The translations under genes were made by a program, and so were the position numbers. Shown here one piece after another: positions 45,580-54,331 of a stretch of 64,000 bases of DNA (positions are counted from its first letter, which is position 1; the number at the start of each line of letters is the position of its first letter). The notes beneath the pieces are model-generated. The model saw only the letters and a list, made by a program, of their open reading frames with translations, had not been told where the DNA came from and ran no database searches. Source of the stretch: Trichaptum fuscoviolaceum (taxonomy: Eukaryota; Basidiomycota; Agaricomycetes; Hymenochaetales; Trichaptaceae). Location of the stretch: contig CAJSYZ010000008.1 in the NCBI GenBank assembly GCA_910574455.1, forward strand, positions 620,001 through 684,000, written 5' to 3'.

Positions 45580-46096
45580 TCGACTTCACCCTATCCAACC
45601 CGGTATATCAGACGAGACAGAAATTGCAGAGAACTTTAGACTTCTGAAACTCAACGGACTAGATCAACGAATCAAGAAAAGCTACGACGGAGATTCAGTA
45701 ATCACATCATTGGCATTTCTTATCCGAAACCGTCGATTCCCCACCAATTGGAAACTAAGGGTAGACTTAATTTGGACAGAAAGACGAGCCTACGTTGGAA
45801 GCAACCAAGCCCTTCGAAACGATCTTATATACGCAGCACACATCCATCCGGAAACCAACTATCATTACACAGTCCAAACTACTAGGGAACATCTAGATTA
45901 CGTTTGTTATTGGCCTGACGTTGAAGAAGACGTTCAAACCTATATCAATCGCTGCGGTTGTCAACCTAGCCTATCCCCAAGTGACATTCCACTCATTTCA
46001 CCTCCGAACCGTCCCATTCGACAAGCCACCCCTATTCCCCCAGTACCCCCGATTCCGGCACAGTATCAGACAAACGGAATCCAAACTACTGATTAG
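45446..46096 (+). CDS. Retrotransposon 5' ORF B with integrase-type H2C2 segment
   Basis: Open frame after the TAG at 45443; the first ATG is 45710. Segments: DGSEEDLAALFINQIGNLAN, then ISDETEIAENFRLLKLNG. At about 45745-45970 lies a stretch that parallels the zinc-binding H2C2 domain of this element's own integrase: WKLRVDLIWTERRAYVG, HIHPETNYHYTVQTTREHL, CYWPDVEEDVQTYINRC-G-C. The second Cys pair is C-x-C rather than C-x2-C. It ends in Pro-rich sequence. Its stop (46094-46096) touches the opening of the Gag frame, reached by a -1 step. An ancestral single polyprotein, recoding or splicing are the options. Confidence 0.5.
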   Translation, partial: VHLSSSTHLPLDHSNPSSDGSEEDLAALFINQIGNLANLIIPRTSRLHPIQPGISDETEIAENFRLLKLNGLDQRIKKSYDGDSVITSLAFLIRNRRFPTNWKLRVDLIWTERRAYVGSNQALRNDLIYAAHIHPETNYHYTVQTTREHLDYVCYWPDVEEDVQTYINRCGCQPSLSPSDIPLISPPNRPIRQATPIPPVPPIPAQYQTNGIQTTD

Positions 46097-48129
46097 ACAC
46101 TCTGGCACCTCGATCACAACTACCAGACACCCCTCACCTTGACACCTCGTTTGAATCACTACCTCCCTACCCCCCGGAAAATTCATACTTCGACTACTCG
46201 GAACGCTGTTGGTATAGAGCTCGAGGATTTCATTCCGAATACATCTACTTCAGCAAGCAAGGAAGAGAGTGGAAAGCTATCCCAAAAAGATATCGACACC
46301 ACCCCGGAGAATTTTACCGCAGATACAACACAAATTATCAAGCAGTTGACCCAGAAGACGCTGAGGAACGTTACCAAGAGTTACACGGACTAAATCAACC
46401 CCAGTCCAGACCATCCCCTCTTACTCTTACCCACTTACTCCCCCCTTCACCGCTTGATACAAACACTTCACAATCCACCGCATTAACTGCAGCCACATCC
46501 CCAGTTGCACCCCCAAGTACCCCACCTCCCACTACCCAACCCGACCCCAATACTCCCCGACCTTCTACTCACTTACCCAAGGAAGAAACTTCCCCAGTTG
46601 CTCATCCTTTACTCGCAAGCCCCACCCGGCATAGACACAGCCAATCGCTTGCAGGACCCTCCATCTTAGGCACGGACAAACCTAAAGTTGACGTTGAAAT
46701 TGAGCAATCCAAGCGATCAGTCAAGTCTCTAACAGATCGACTCGAAGCCCTCAAACTTAGAGGAGTAACAGATACACCCCCATCTGTAGACAAAGGAAAA
46801 GCACCAGAAAGACCTCCGAAGCAGGAAGAAGAACCTCCAAAGAAGGAAGAAGACAAATTAGACTACGTCGATCCCTTTGACCCTGATCATAAACCCAAAA
46901 AGTCTAATTCTCCGACCCCTGAACCGCCACCTCCACCGCCACCTCCACCTCCATCGCCACCAATGGGAACTTCTGGAGGAGCAGCCAACACATCTGGACC
47001 CCCGGACAAAATCGAAGAACGCAGGAATGGAGCAAATAAACCATTCAACTTCGATGGCAGTTGCAAGGATGCTAGACGATGGCTCTATCTCATGGAGAAT
47101 TACATCATTCTCACACCCGGTTACACTACAGATGAAGACAAGGTTCGACTTGCAGCCACATTCTGCAATCTAGGATCAGCTGGTACCTTCATAAACAGCA
47201 TCATTACCAAAGGAAACAAGAAACTAGCCGACGGAAAACCATGGGATTATACTTGGGCAAAATTCAAGAAAGATTTTCGTGAACACTTCATATCTGCAGA
47301 CTACATTGCAGACGCATATGAGGAACTTATGAAACTCAAGCAAACCCCCGGCATGCGCACAGATCAATATGTCTATGAATTCCAACGACTAGCTTACGAT
47401 GCAGGAATCGAAGACACCACAGTTCTCACCAATCTGTTCAAGAAAGGCCTTCCAATTTCGATCCAAAGGGAACTAATCCGAATTGAAGACAATATGGCAA
47501 AGGACACAGCAGGCAAACCTCTCATGGACCCGTACTATGAGAATGCCCTCAAATTTGGTCTACAATACGAAAGAATGAATCCCCCTCATCAACAGAAACC
47601 TTCACAATTCTTTAGGAAAAAGTACAGCTATCCGAAACGCCGATTCAATCGCAGATATCGAATTCACGAAATGGAAGTTGACTCCAATCCGGAACCGGAA
47701 TCGGAACCTTCACTCGAAGACAAGATGGAAGAATTCAATATCAATGCTATGTATTTCAACAAGCTCACCCCAGAGAAGCAGAAGGAAGCTAGAGACAAAG
47801 GTCTTTGTTTCTATTGCGAAAAACCCGGTCATATGGCAAACAAATGTCCCAAACGCCCATCCCGTCCTAGGAACTCTTTCAAACCTAGAGGAAAACCCCA
47901 AGGACGCTTCCCAGGTGCTAAACGCAGATTCAAGCCCCGAATCAATGCAATGGAAGTGGATGACGATGACTATGATGAAACGGACACCCTGGAAGACAAG
48001 GCATATCAAATCAACGAGATTATTACCAGCCTCGATGATCAGTCTCAAGAGGAACTATTCAACACTTTGGACGAACTTGACAATGAAGATTTCGATGAAT
48101 ATGGCAACTACGATGCTGCAAATTTTTGA
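46093..48129 (+). CDS. gag: Gag
   Basis: The frame is open from 46093 with no ATG until 46963 (388 codons from there). The region before 46963 looks coding: GREWKAIPKRYRHHPGEF, DPEDAEERYQELHGLNQ, IEQSKRSVKSLTDRLEAL. Translation may therefore enter from upstream. The capsid-like part reads NKPFNFDGSCKDARRWLYLM, TWAKFKKDFREHFISADYI, TDQYVYEFQRLAYDAG. The CCHC zinc knuckle is CFYCEKPGHMANKC, in a basic context. It ends in an acidic tail. The stop TGA at 48127 directly follows a slippery heptamer, giving Gag-Pol by -1 frameshifting. Function: particle assembly and RNA packaging. Confidence 0.8.
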   Translation, partial: LDTLAPRSQLPDTPHLDTSFESLPPYPPENSYFDYSERCWYRARGFHSEYIYFSKQGREWKAIPKRYRHHPGEFYRRYNTNYQAVDPEDAEERYQELHGLNQPQSRPSPLTLTHLLPPSPLDTNTSQSTALTAATSPVAPPSTPPPTTQPDPNTPRPSTHLPKEETSPVAHPLLASPTRHRHSQSLAGPSILGTDKPKVDVEIEQSKRSVKSLTDRLEALKLRGVTDTPPSVDKGKAPERPPKQEEEPPKKEEDKLDYVDPFDPDHKPKKSNSPTPEPPPPPPPPPPSPPMGTSGGAANTSGPPDKIEERRNGANKPFNFDGSCKDARRWLYLMENYIILTPGYTTDEDKVRLAATFCNLGSAGTFINSIITKGNKKLADGKPWDYTWAKFKKDFREHFISADYIADAYEELMKLKQTPGMRTDQYVYEFQRLAYDAGIEDTTVLTNLFKKGLPISIQRELIRIEDNMAKDTAGKPLMDPYYENALKFGLQYERMNPPHQQKPSQFFRKKYSYPKRRFNRRYRIHEMEVDSNPEPESEPSLEDKMEEFNINAMYFNKLTPEKQKEARDKGLCFYCEKPGHMANKCPKRPSRPRNSFKPRGKPQGRFPGAKRRFKPRINAMEVDDDDYDETDTLEDKAYQINEIITSLDDQSQEELFNTLDELDNEDFDEYGNYDAANF
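48120..48126 (+). promoter_or_regulatory. -1 ribosomal frameshift heptamer A AAT TTT
   Basis: In the Gag frame the mRNA reads GCA AAT TTT TGA. A AAT TTT fits X XXY YYZ and shifts ribosomes into the pol frame (AAA TTT TTG AAC). Pol has no ATG near its start and the pol frame is closed by a TGA about 30 nt further upstream, so the window for a shift is narrow. Confidence 0.7.
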
Positions 48130-51100
48130 ACAGCTCAGAGTTGGTTAACCCGGTTCAACTCAACACTGTTGTTCTAAATGGCAACATCTCATCATTTCGA
48201 ATCCCGGTCAAATTACTCGTTAACGGACGCCTCATCACTATCAATGCCCTTCTTGACACCGGAGCACAACTGAACTTTATCAACTCGGATCTAGTTGATA
48301 AGCTCAACATCAAAATGCATAAACTTGATAAAGCCTTACAAGTTAGCAATGCCGATGGAACTCTGAACAAGAACGGAACAGTTTCAGAACGGATTCGATT
48401 GAATCTCACCCACCCTCATTCAACCTCGACAATCTTTTACCGGACACACATTCCAAGCGACGATGTTATTCTAGGACTACCTTGGTTCAAGCAGGCAAAG
48501 CCCCAGATTAACTGGAATGATGATACAATCACCATCAACAAGATCACTGTCTCTACTCGACTCGAACAGCAAAAGCAAAAGCCAAAGGAGAAACTTAATA
48601 TTCCAGATGAATATTTGGAATATGCGGACATCTTCTCAGAAAATGAAATCCAAACCTACCCCCCTGCCCGACCATATGATATGGAGATCAAAACGTTACC
48701 AAGTTTTGTGCCGAAAATTCACAAACCGTACCCGGTCCCATACCATCAACAACCGATTCTCACTACGTTAATTGACGACTTGCTCAACAAAGGATTTATC
48801 AAGGAATCAAACTCCCCAATGGCATCACCTTTCTTCTTTATTGATAAGAAAGATGGAACACTTCGACCAGTACAGGACTACAGATACCTTAACTCGCATA
48901 CAGTCAAAGATGCATATCCTATGCCAAACTCGCAGCAACTACTCGATCAACTCCGAGGATCCAAATACTTCACTACCCTCGATATCCGACAAGGTTATCA
49001 CAATATTCGCATCAAGGAATCTGATCAATGGAAAGCAGCCTTTGTATGCAACAGGAAACTCTATCAGCCAACCGTTATGTTTTTCGGTCTATGCAACTCA
49101 CCTGCGGTTTTTCAACGCTTCATGAATGACATCCTATCAGAACAAATACGCCAGAACAAGGTCATTGTTTACATGGACGACCTACTCATTCATGCCCCGA
49201 CTCTCAAGCAGCTCATTGAAAACACCAAAGAAGTTTTTCAAATCCTAAAGGACAATAAACTCTACGTCAAACCAGCGAAATGCCGATTTCACCAACTCGA
49301 AGTACCATTTCTTGGTTACATTATTTCGGAATCAAAGATCAAGACAGACCCCTCCAAGATACAAGGGATACTTGACTGGACCACTCCGAAATGTCTCAAG
49401 GACGTCAGATCATTTACAGGTTTTACCAACTTCTATCGCAGATTCATTCCGAACTATGCAACTATATGCCGACCACTCGATCAACTTAAACGGAAGGACA
49501 CACCTTTTGTCTGGACAGACAAATGTGAAAAGGCTTTTCAGACGCTCAAGGAACTCTTTTCGAAGGAACCCCTCCTTATGCAACCCGACCCACACAAACC
49601 ATTCTATCTTGAAACGGACGCCTCAGCCGTAGCTACCGGCGCAGCACTACGCCAACATGACGAAAACGGTCAACTCAAACCCATAGGTTATATTTCTCAA
49701 GCTCTCAACCCAACGCAACGCAACTGGCAAATATATGACAGAGAATTATTTGCTATTATCCAAGCACTCCAAATGTGGAGACACTATCTACTTGGAAGCC
49801 CGCATACAGTTACGATTCATTGCGACCACAAGAATCTGACTTATTGGAGACAACCCCAACGCTTGACCCCTCGACAAGCTCGATGGCAGAATGAACTCTC
49901 AAGATACAATTACAAGATACAAGCCATACCAGGAAAACACATGATCCAATCCGATGCCCTATCCCGACGTGCGGACCATTTTAAAACGGAAGGAGAACTT
50001 AGCAACGAAGTTACACTTCTACCAGGGAAAGTTTTTCTCAAAGAAATGGAACTCCTAGCCACCCGAATTGAAGAAGCCGAAGAAGATGACAGGAACATCA
50101 TTGATGTCGATGACCTTCACCTCCAAATACGCAAAGAAACTGGAGATATTCAGGAAGCGATGAGCCTTCTACAGAAAGAATTACCACTCACCAAACCCAA
50201 AATGACCGACTTCACAATCAAGGATCAACTGGTACACTTCAGGAACAAGATCTATGTGCCAAGGAACACGGAAATCATGCGCAACCTCTTACGACTATAT
50301 CATGACTTACCGACTCGAAACCACCCTGGAGTAGCGAATACAATGGAACAAATCCGACGAACATATTACTGGCCAAGAATGCAACAGTTCGTGACGAAAT
50401 ACATCCAAGGATGTGCTATCTGTCAACAGATGAAGATCAACCACCATCCTCTTGTACCTCCACTCAACCCGATCATCGCAGATAAAGACACTTACCCGTT
50501 TGCAACTGTCAACATCGATTTCATCACAGACCTCCCAGAATCTGATGGATTCGACAGCATATGTGTTATTGTGGATCATGACTGCACCAAGGCAATTGTA
50601 CTCACTCCATGCACCAAGACAATCACTGCACTAGACACTGCACAACTGTACTTCGACAATGTGTACAGACGATTCGGATTACCAAGGAAAATAATCTCGG
50701 ATCGAGGACCACAGTTTGCATCTATGGTGTTCAGACAGTTATGCCGTTTGCTTCACATCAAGCAGGCGATGTCTACAGCATACCACCCACAGACTGATGG
50801 ACAAGCAGAGCGCAGCAATCAGGAGATCGAAGCATACTTCAGGATCTATGCAGCAAATCACCCCCACCTCTGGAGCAAATACATCCCCCTCATGGAATTC
50901 ACACACAACAATCGGAGACATTCAACCACGGAACAGACCCCCTTTCGACTACTAATGGGATATGATCCAACATCATTCCCCTCGGAAAAATCGGAACTTG
51001 ATAGCAACATTCCAACGCTCAAGAATCGCCTATCAAAGATACTAGAACTCCGAAATGACGCAGAAGCAGCTCTAACTCTCGCACAGGAATATCAACGCGA

Positions 51101-51554
51101 AGCTCAATCTACCCAATTCAAGCCACTATACATTGGACAATCTGTATGGTTAGAAGCAAGGAACCTCCGAAGAACCGGACTACCCTCAAAGTTTCAATCA
51201 AAACGCGAAGGACCCTTCGTTATCAAGCGAAAACTCAGGGATAATGTCTTTGAACTCGAACTGCCTAGAACTTGGAAGATTCACCCTGTATTCCACGCCT
51301 CCCTTCTAACTCCCAACACCGAGACAGTAGAACATGGGCCAGCCTATTCAAAACCTCCACCTGACCTTATCGATGGAGAAGAAGAATTCGAAGTAGAAGC
51401 AATTCTACAGCACAAAGGAGCCCCGAATCGAAGGAAGTACCTTATCAAATGGTTAGGATACCCGACTAGCAACAACACATGGGCCTCAGAAGACGCACTA
51501 AAGCATTCAGAAGAACTTCTATCAGCATACAAGGAGTTGCACAAGCTGAAGTAG
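48126..51554 (+). CDS. pol: Pol: protease, RT, RNase H, integrase, chromodomain
   Basis: 1,142 codons, intact. Aspartic protease LLDTGAQLNF at about residue 42. Reverse transcriptase around residues 190-400, with RQGYHNIRIKESD and the catalytic VIVYMDDLLIHA. RNase H begins LETDASAVATGAALRQ. Integrase: HHCC zinc finger (YHDLPTRNHPGVAN, YYWPRM, GCAICQQ), then D, D and E in VNIDFITDLPE, ISDRGPQF and GQAERSNQEIEA. The GPF/Y region reads REGPFVIKRKLRDNVFELEL and HPVFHASLLTP. The C-terminal chromodomain reads FEVEAILQHKG, YLIKWLGYP, NNTWASEDAL. All catalytic residues are present, so the element may be competent. Made as Gag-Pol through the heptamer at 48120. Confidence 0.95.
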   Translation: MNSSELVNPVQLNTVVLNGNISSFRIPVKLLVNGRLITINALLDTGAQLNFINSDLVDKLNIKMHKLDKALQVSNADGTLNKNGTVSERIRLNLTHPHSTSTIFYRTHIPSDDVILGLPWFKQAKPQINWNDDTITINKITVSTRLEQQKQKPKEKLNIPDEYLEYADIFSENEIQTYPPARPYDMEIKTLPSFVPKIHKPYPVPYHQQPILTTLIDDLLNKGFIKESNSPMASPFFFIDKKDGTLRPVQDYRYLNSHTVKDAYPMPNSQQLLDQLRGSKYFTTLDIRQGYHNIRIKESDQWKAAFVCNRKLYQPTVMFFGLCNSPAVFQRFMNDILSEQIRQNKVIVYMDDLLIHAPTLKQLIENTKEVFQILKDNKLYVKPAKCRFHQLEVPFLGYIISESKIKTDPSKIQGILDWTTPKCLKDVRSFTGFTNFYRRFIPNYATICRPLDQLKRKDTPFVWTDKCEKAFQTLKELFSKEPLLMQPDPHKPFYLETDASAVATGAALRQHDENGQLKPIGYISQALNPTQRNWQIYDRELFAIIQALQMWRHYLLGSPHTVTIHCDHKNLTYWRQPQRLTPRQARWQNELSRYNYKIQAIPGKHMIQSDALSRRADHFKTEGELSNEVTLLPGKVFLKEMELLATRIEEAEEDDRNIIDVDDLHLQIRKETGDIQEAMSLLQKELPLTKPKMTDFTIKDQLVHFRNKIYVPRNTEIMRNLLRLYHDLPTRNHPGVANTMEQIRRTYYWPRMQQFVTKYIQGCAICQQMKINHHPLVPPLNPIIADKDTYPFATVNIDFITDLPESDGFDSICVIVDHDCTKAIVLTPCTKTITALDTAQLYFDNVYRRFGLPRKIISDRGPQFASMVFRQLCRLLHIKQAMSTAYHPQTDGQAERSNQEIEAYFRIYAANHPHLWSKYIPLMEFTHNNRRHSTTEQTPFRLLMGYDPTSFPSEKSELDSNIPTLKNRLSKILELRNDAEAALTLAQEYQREAQSTQFKPLYIGQSVWLEARNLRRTGLPSKFQSKREGPFVIKRKLRDNVFELELPRTWKIHPVFHASLLTPNTETVEHGPAYSKPPPDLIDGEEEFEVEAILQHKGAPNRRKYLIKWLGYPTSNNTWASEDALKHSEELLSAYKELHKLK

Positions 51555-51786
51555 CCCGATTTGGATAAAGCGGACACACAACGCGACCCACTTAACCCGA
51601 TTTGGACACCTTGGACCTACAAGCACAACTTCTTAGCCCCCTCCTCAGACTTCTTGCCCCACTACGGCTAGATAACAAGACTTCTTGCCCCCGAAGTTTG
51701 ATATCGAAGAACCAACATGCCCCACCGGGCCCCAGAAGCCTTCTACTGATTCAACGACCACATGATCAACTAGAAACTTCGTATAA

Positions 51787-52137
51787 ATGCACCAGAAGCC
51801 ACCCCACTTTCTCCCCATTCTCATGCACACCTTCTATGACATTATCCGACTTCTCATCTGGATAGCTCATTTACAAATCCACCCTATCATCACACGCACC
51901 TCTTTCCGACTCTTCCATCTCTTTCTCATCTGGTACATCTTCCCAGAACGCCGACCTACCACCTTCTGGATACACGATCTAGAACTACACTATCTAGGAC
52001 GAAGCACTCATATTTACGTTGGCCTTGGGCCGAATAATGAGTTCTTCATCACAGGAGTCGATCCCACCTCTCATTTCCAGCTTAGTGGAACGCCAGCTGA
52101 CGGAACTCCAAGTGATAGCGAATCAGTCATCGCATGA
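51787..52137 (+). CDS. Retrotransposon 3' ORF C
   Basis: 116 codons from ATG 51787. N-terminal half hydrophobic (FYDIIRLLIWIAHLQIH, FRLFHLFLIWYIF), predicting one or two membrane segments; the C-terminal half is polar (YLGRSTHIYVGLGPNNEFFI). No family recognised. It overlaps ORF D by about 100 nt in another frame. It may be the N-terminus of the ORF D product. Confidence 0.4.
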   Translation: MHQKPPHFLPILMHTFYDIIRLLIWIAHLQIHPIITRTSFRLFHLFLIWYIFPERRPTTFWIHDLELHYLGRSTHIYVGLGPNNEFFITGVDPTSHFQLSGTPADGTPSDSESVIA

Positions 52138-52714
52138 CGAACAGATTATTCTCAATTCTCATCTGTTCTATTTTGTGTTTAAGGACGATCATCCTGATAA
52201 GGAACCATTGGACATACTCATCCCAGACATCAATAACCGCATCCGAAACTCCCCTGGTCCGACCAAAGTGAGATACGCACTCCAGCTGTATGCACTCCTC
52301 GAGTTCTATAAAATCACCATCGAAAAGCTTCGTGACCACAAGCAAGAGCAACCTCTCACCTCTAGCACCCCCCTGGAATCCCAGCAGACTCCACCACCTC
52401 CGGCACCCAGTCCTATCGACTCCCTGCCAGACCTCAAACCCTTTTCTCCAAATCCTAGCCCCATCCCAACGACAGTCAACCCCCGGGACATCTTCTCCCC
52501 CCCTCTGGCAACCAGCACCCCCTTTACCTTCACCACTACGAATTACAGCGACGACACACTTGTCAACGCCTCCACCAACTCCGACTCACCCTCCTCCTCC
52601 TCCTCTTCCTCAACCGACTACGACGACACCGACAGTAACCCCCGATTTTCGTTCGCATCCGTATTTCCCATATTTTTACAAAGGTCCCACCTCGACCAGA
52701 CAGACCTTGTTTAA
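52037..52714 (+). CDS. Retrotransposon 3' ORF D
   Basis: Starts MSSSSQESIPPLISSLVERQ at the first ATG. It has a folded-looking part (HLFYFVFKDDHPDKEPLDI, KVRYALQLYALLEFYKITI) followed by a Ser/Thr/Pro-rich linker. No family recognised. It overlaps ORF E by 425 nt; over the shared stretch both frames are low-complexity, so the switch point is unclear. Confidence 0.45.
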   Translation: MSSSSQESIPPLISSLVERQLTELQVIANQSSHDEQIILNSHLFYFVFKDDHPDKEPLDILIPDINNRIRNSPGPTKVRYALQLYALLEFYKITIEKLRDHKQEQPLTSSTPLESQQTPPPPAPSPIDSLPDLKPFSPNPSPIPTTVNPRDIFSPPLATSTPFTFTTTNYSDDTLVNASTNSDSPSSSSSSSTDYDDTDSNPRFSFASVFPIFLQRSHLDQTDLV

Positions 52715-53441
52715 TTCCCCACCGACCCCCAGACCCAGAACTATTCCGTTACCTTCTATGCCTTTCAATTTTAACACTCCCATTCCGACATATCAACTAC
52801 CGCCTTCTGAAACACCTGAACAACGTCTTGCAGCCACTGCCCCCTTTTTCTATCCCTCCCCCTTAAAATTTGATTTCCTTGACGAAGAAGAAGAAGAAGA
52901 ACTCCAGCCTGGACCAGCCGACTCGGAATTCGGTTCCAATCTTTGGTCCCTCCCGGCCGACGAACCCGGTTGGAACGCCGACGACTGGCCCACTACTTAC
53001 CTCCTCCGACACAACACTGTCACCGGACCCCTCCAGTACCCCTCACCTCCACCGAGCCCACGCCCCACTCACCCCCAGTACGGCCCTCTCGGTCCTGTTG
53101 ATTTGGTACAACACTATCTGTTCGATCCGAAGCTCACCCCTCACGTCAACGTTGAACGACTTCGACGTTGCTCACCGTTCCCGGAACTCGTGAAGTTAGT
53201 GCTTAGGCACACTTTCTTCAACCCAGAGCACGCCCCCCCTCTCTTACTCGGTCTCAAAATCGTCCTCGATCTTCCGTACACGCCCTACATCACCCGGAGG
53301 GTTCGCCACAAGGGATCGTTGCACGCTCACTTTGCACCCTACCCAGGAGACCCCTTCTGTACTTGTGAGTGCTGCCTGTATTGTCCCCTTCACCATGCCG
53401 CCCATCCGAACCCGGCGCGGAACCCTCACGAAGGAGAATAG
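52290..53441 (+). CDS. Retrotransposon 3' ORF E with Cys/His cluster
   Basis: 383 codons. The first 150 residues are Pro/Ser/Thr-rich and overlap ORF D. After that it looks coding: PFNFNTPIPTYQLPPSETPE, FDFLDEEEEEELQPGPADS, GPVDLVQHYLFDPKLTPHV, PELVKLVLRHTFFNPEH. The end has a dense Cys/His cluster, CTCECCLYCPLHHAAH, which could bind zinc. No family recognised. It overlaps ORF F by about 47 nt from F's ATG. Confidence 0.45.
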   Translation: MHSSSSIKSPSKSFVTTSKSNLSPLAPPWNPSRLHHLRHPVLSTPCQTSNPFLQILAPSQRQSTPGTSSPPLWQPAPPLPSPLRITATTHLSTPPPTPTHPPPPPLPQPTTTTPTVTPDFRSHPYFPYFYKGPTSTRQTLFNSPPTPRPRTIPLPSMPFNFNTPIPTYQLPPSETPEQRLAATAPFFYPSPLKFDFLDEEEEEELQPGPADSEFGSNLWSLPADEPGWNADDWPTTYLLRHNTVTGPLQYPSPPPSPRPTHPQYGPLGPVDLVQHYLFDPKLTPHVNVERLRRCSPFPELVKLVLRHTFFNPEHAPPLLLGLKIVLDLPYTPYITRRVRHKGSLHAHFAPYPGDPFCTCECCLYCPLHHAAHPNPARNPHEGE

Positions 53442-54135
53442 TCCCCCTCCTCCTCGTTGTCCGACCGAATCTCTCCTCCCCAATCAGGCGTTTACCCTCA
53501 CGGAACCCACTCGTCAACAGTACTCGGCCACACTCCTTCATAGCGGACTCTTACCATATGTCCTCGACTCAACTCAGCGCCCCTTTCACCACTCAGTCTA
53601 CACTCTCAACGTCATGCATGAACTACTCGCCCAATTGCAAGACTACATTGACCAGCATCGCGGCGGACATAAGCGATTCAACTTTCGCTTTGTTCAAGTG
53701 ATCATTCGTCGACTGAATCAAGTGATGATGGGACAATTAGCTGATGAGTTCACGGAGTATGAATTTGAACGTTTACTGGCTTACACTCTAGACGATGGAC
53801 ACCTTGAAGGACCTCCTCGATTTGTCGACCCGGTACCCCTCCCTCCCCCATCACCAATTGCTCTACCCCCACCCGAGTTTCCCACTGCCTACTATGATCA
53901 AGAGAACATGCCTATCTTCGATCCAGCAAAACGGAACGAGTTCGATGTTCAGAACGCGCCCCAACAGCCTTCGGAACCTCAGCAACCTCCAACCCCGGTT
54001 TCACCCCCTTATGTTGTACACACACCTAAACCGAATGAACATCCCTCTCCACCACTCTATCGACCTGACCCCCAACCCGGCATAGACTGGCTTGCTATCG
54101 CAGCAGCCTTACCTTCCGATTTTCATTTCTCTTGA
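53395..54135 (+). CDS. Retrotransposon 3' ORF F
   Basis: First ATG 53395 (MPPIRTRRGTLTKENSPPPP); the frame is open from 53332. A helical core (LNVMHELLAQLQDYIDQH, FNFRFVQVIIRRLNQVMM, EFTEYEFERLLAYTLDDG) is followed by a Pro-rich tail ending IAAALPSDFHFS. No family recognised. It sits in the position where some gypsy elements carry an env or accessory gene, but no signal peptide or transmembrane segment is seen. Confidence 0.5.
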   Translation: MPPIRTRRGTLTKENSPPPPRCPTESLLPNQAFTLTEPTRQQYSATLLHSGLLPYVLDSTQRPFHHSVYTLNVMHELLAQLQDYIDQHRGGHKRFNFRFVQVIIRRLNQVMMGQLADEFTEYEFERLLAYTLDDGHLEGPPRFVDPVPLPPPSPIALPPPEFPTAYYDQENMPIFDPAKRNEFDVQNAPQQPSEPQQPPTPVSPPYVVHTPKPNEHPSPPLYRPDPQPGIDWLAIAAALPSDFHFS

Positions 54136-54331
54136 TGGTCTACTTATTCGTTTGCTTTTCTTATTATTGGTCTTAATTTGACCCTATAGCATTCGATTTC
54201 TATCTCTATCTCTCTCATGCTTCATCCATTATTGATCTTAACTTGATCCTATAAGCATTGTATTTGTCTTTGAAATTCTCGCATTCGCAATGTCTTGCTA
54301 CTACGGAATCTCAAGCTTAGAGACAGGGTAC
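54136..54331 (+). other. Retrotransposon 3' untranslated region and polypurine tract
   Basis: T-rich stretch ending with the purine run AGAGACAGGG at 54319-54328, three bases before the 3' LTR; the likely plus-strand primer. Confidence 0.5.

Noticed and set aside
46088..46096. A second programmed -1 frameshift site between ORF B and the Gag frame
   Set aside because: The overlap allows a shift only at GAT TAG, which is not a slippery heptamer; indel, splicing or another mechanism is more likely.
47678..48148. 156-codon ORF overlapping gag in another frame
   Set aside because: Shadow of the gag zinc-knuckle region; lacks the CCHC motif and any coding pattern.
51787..54135. An env gene
   Set aside because: ORF C has hydrophobic stretches, but no signal peptide plus C-terminal anchor arrangement or fusion-protein features exist in C-F.
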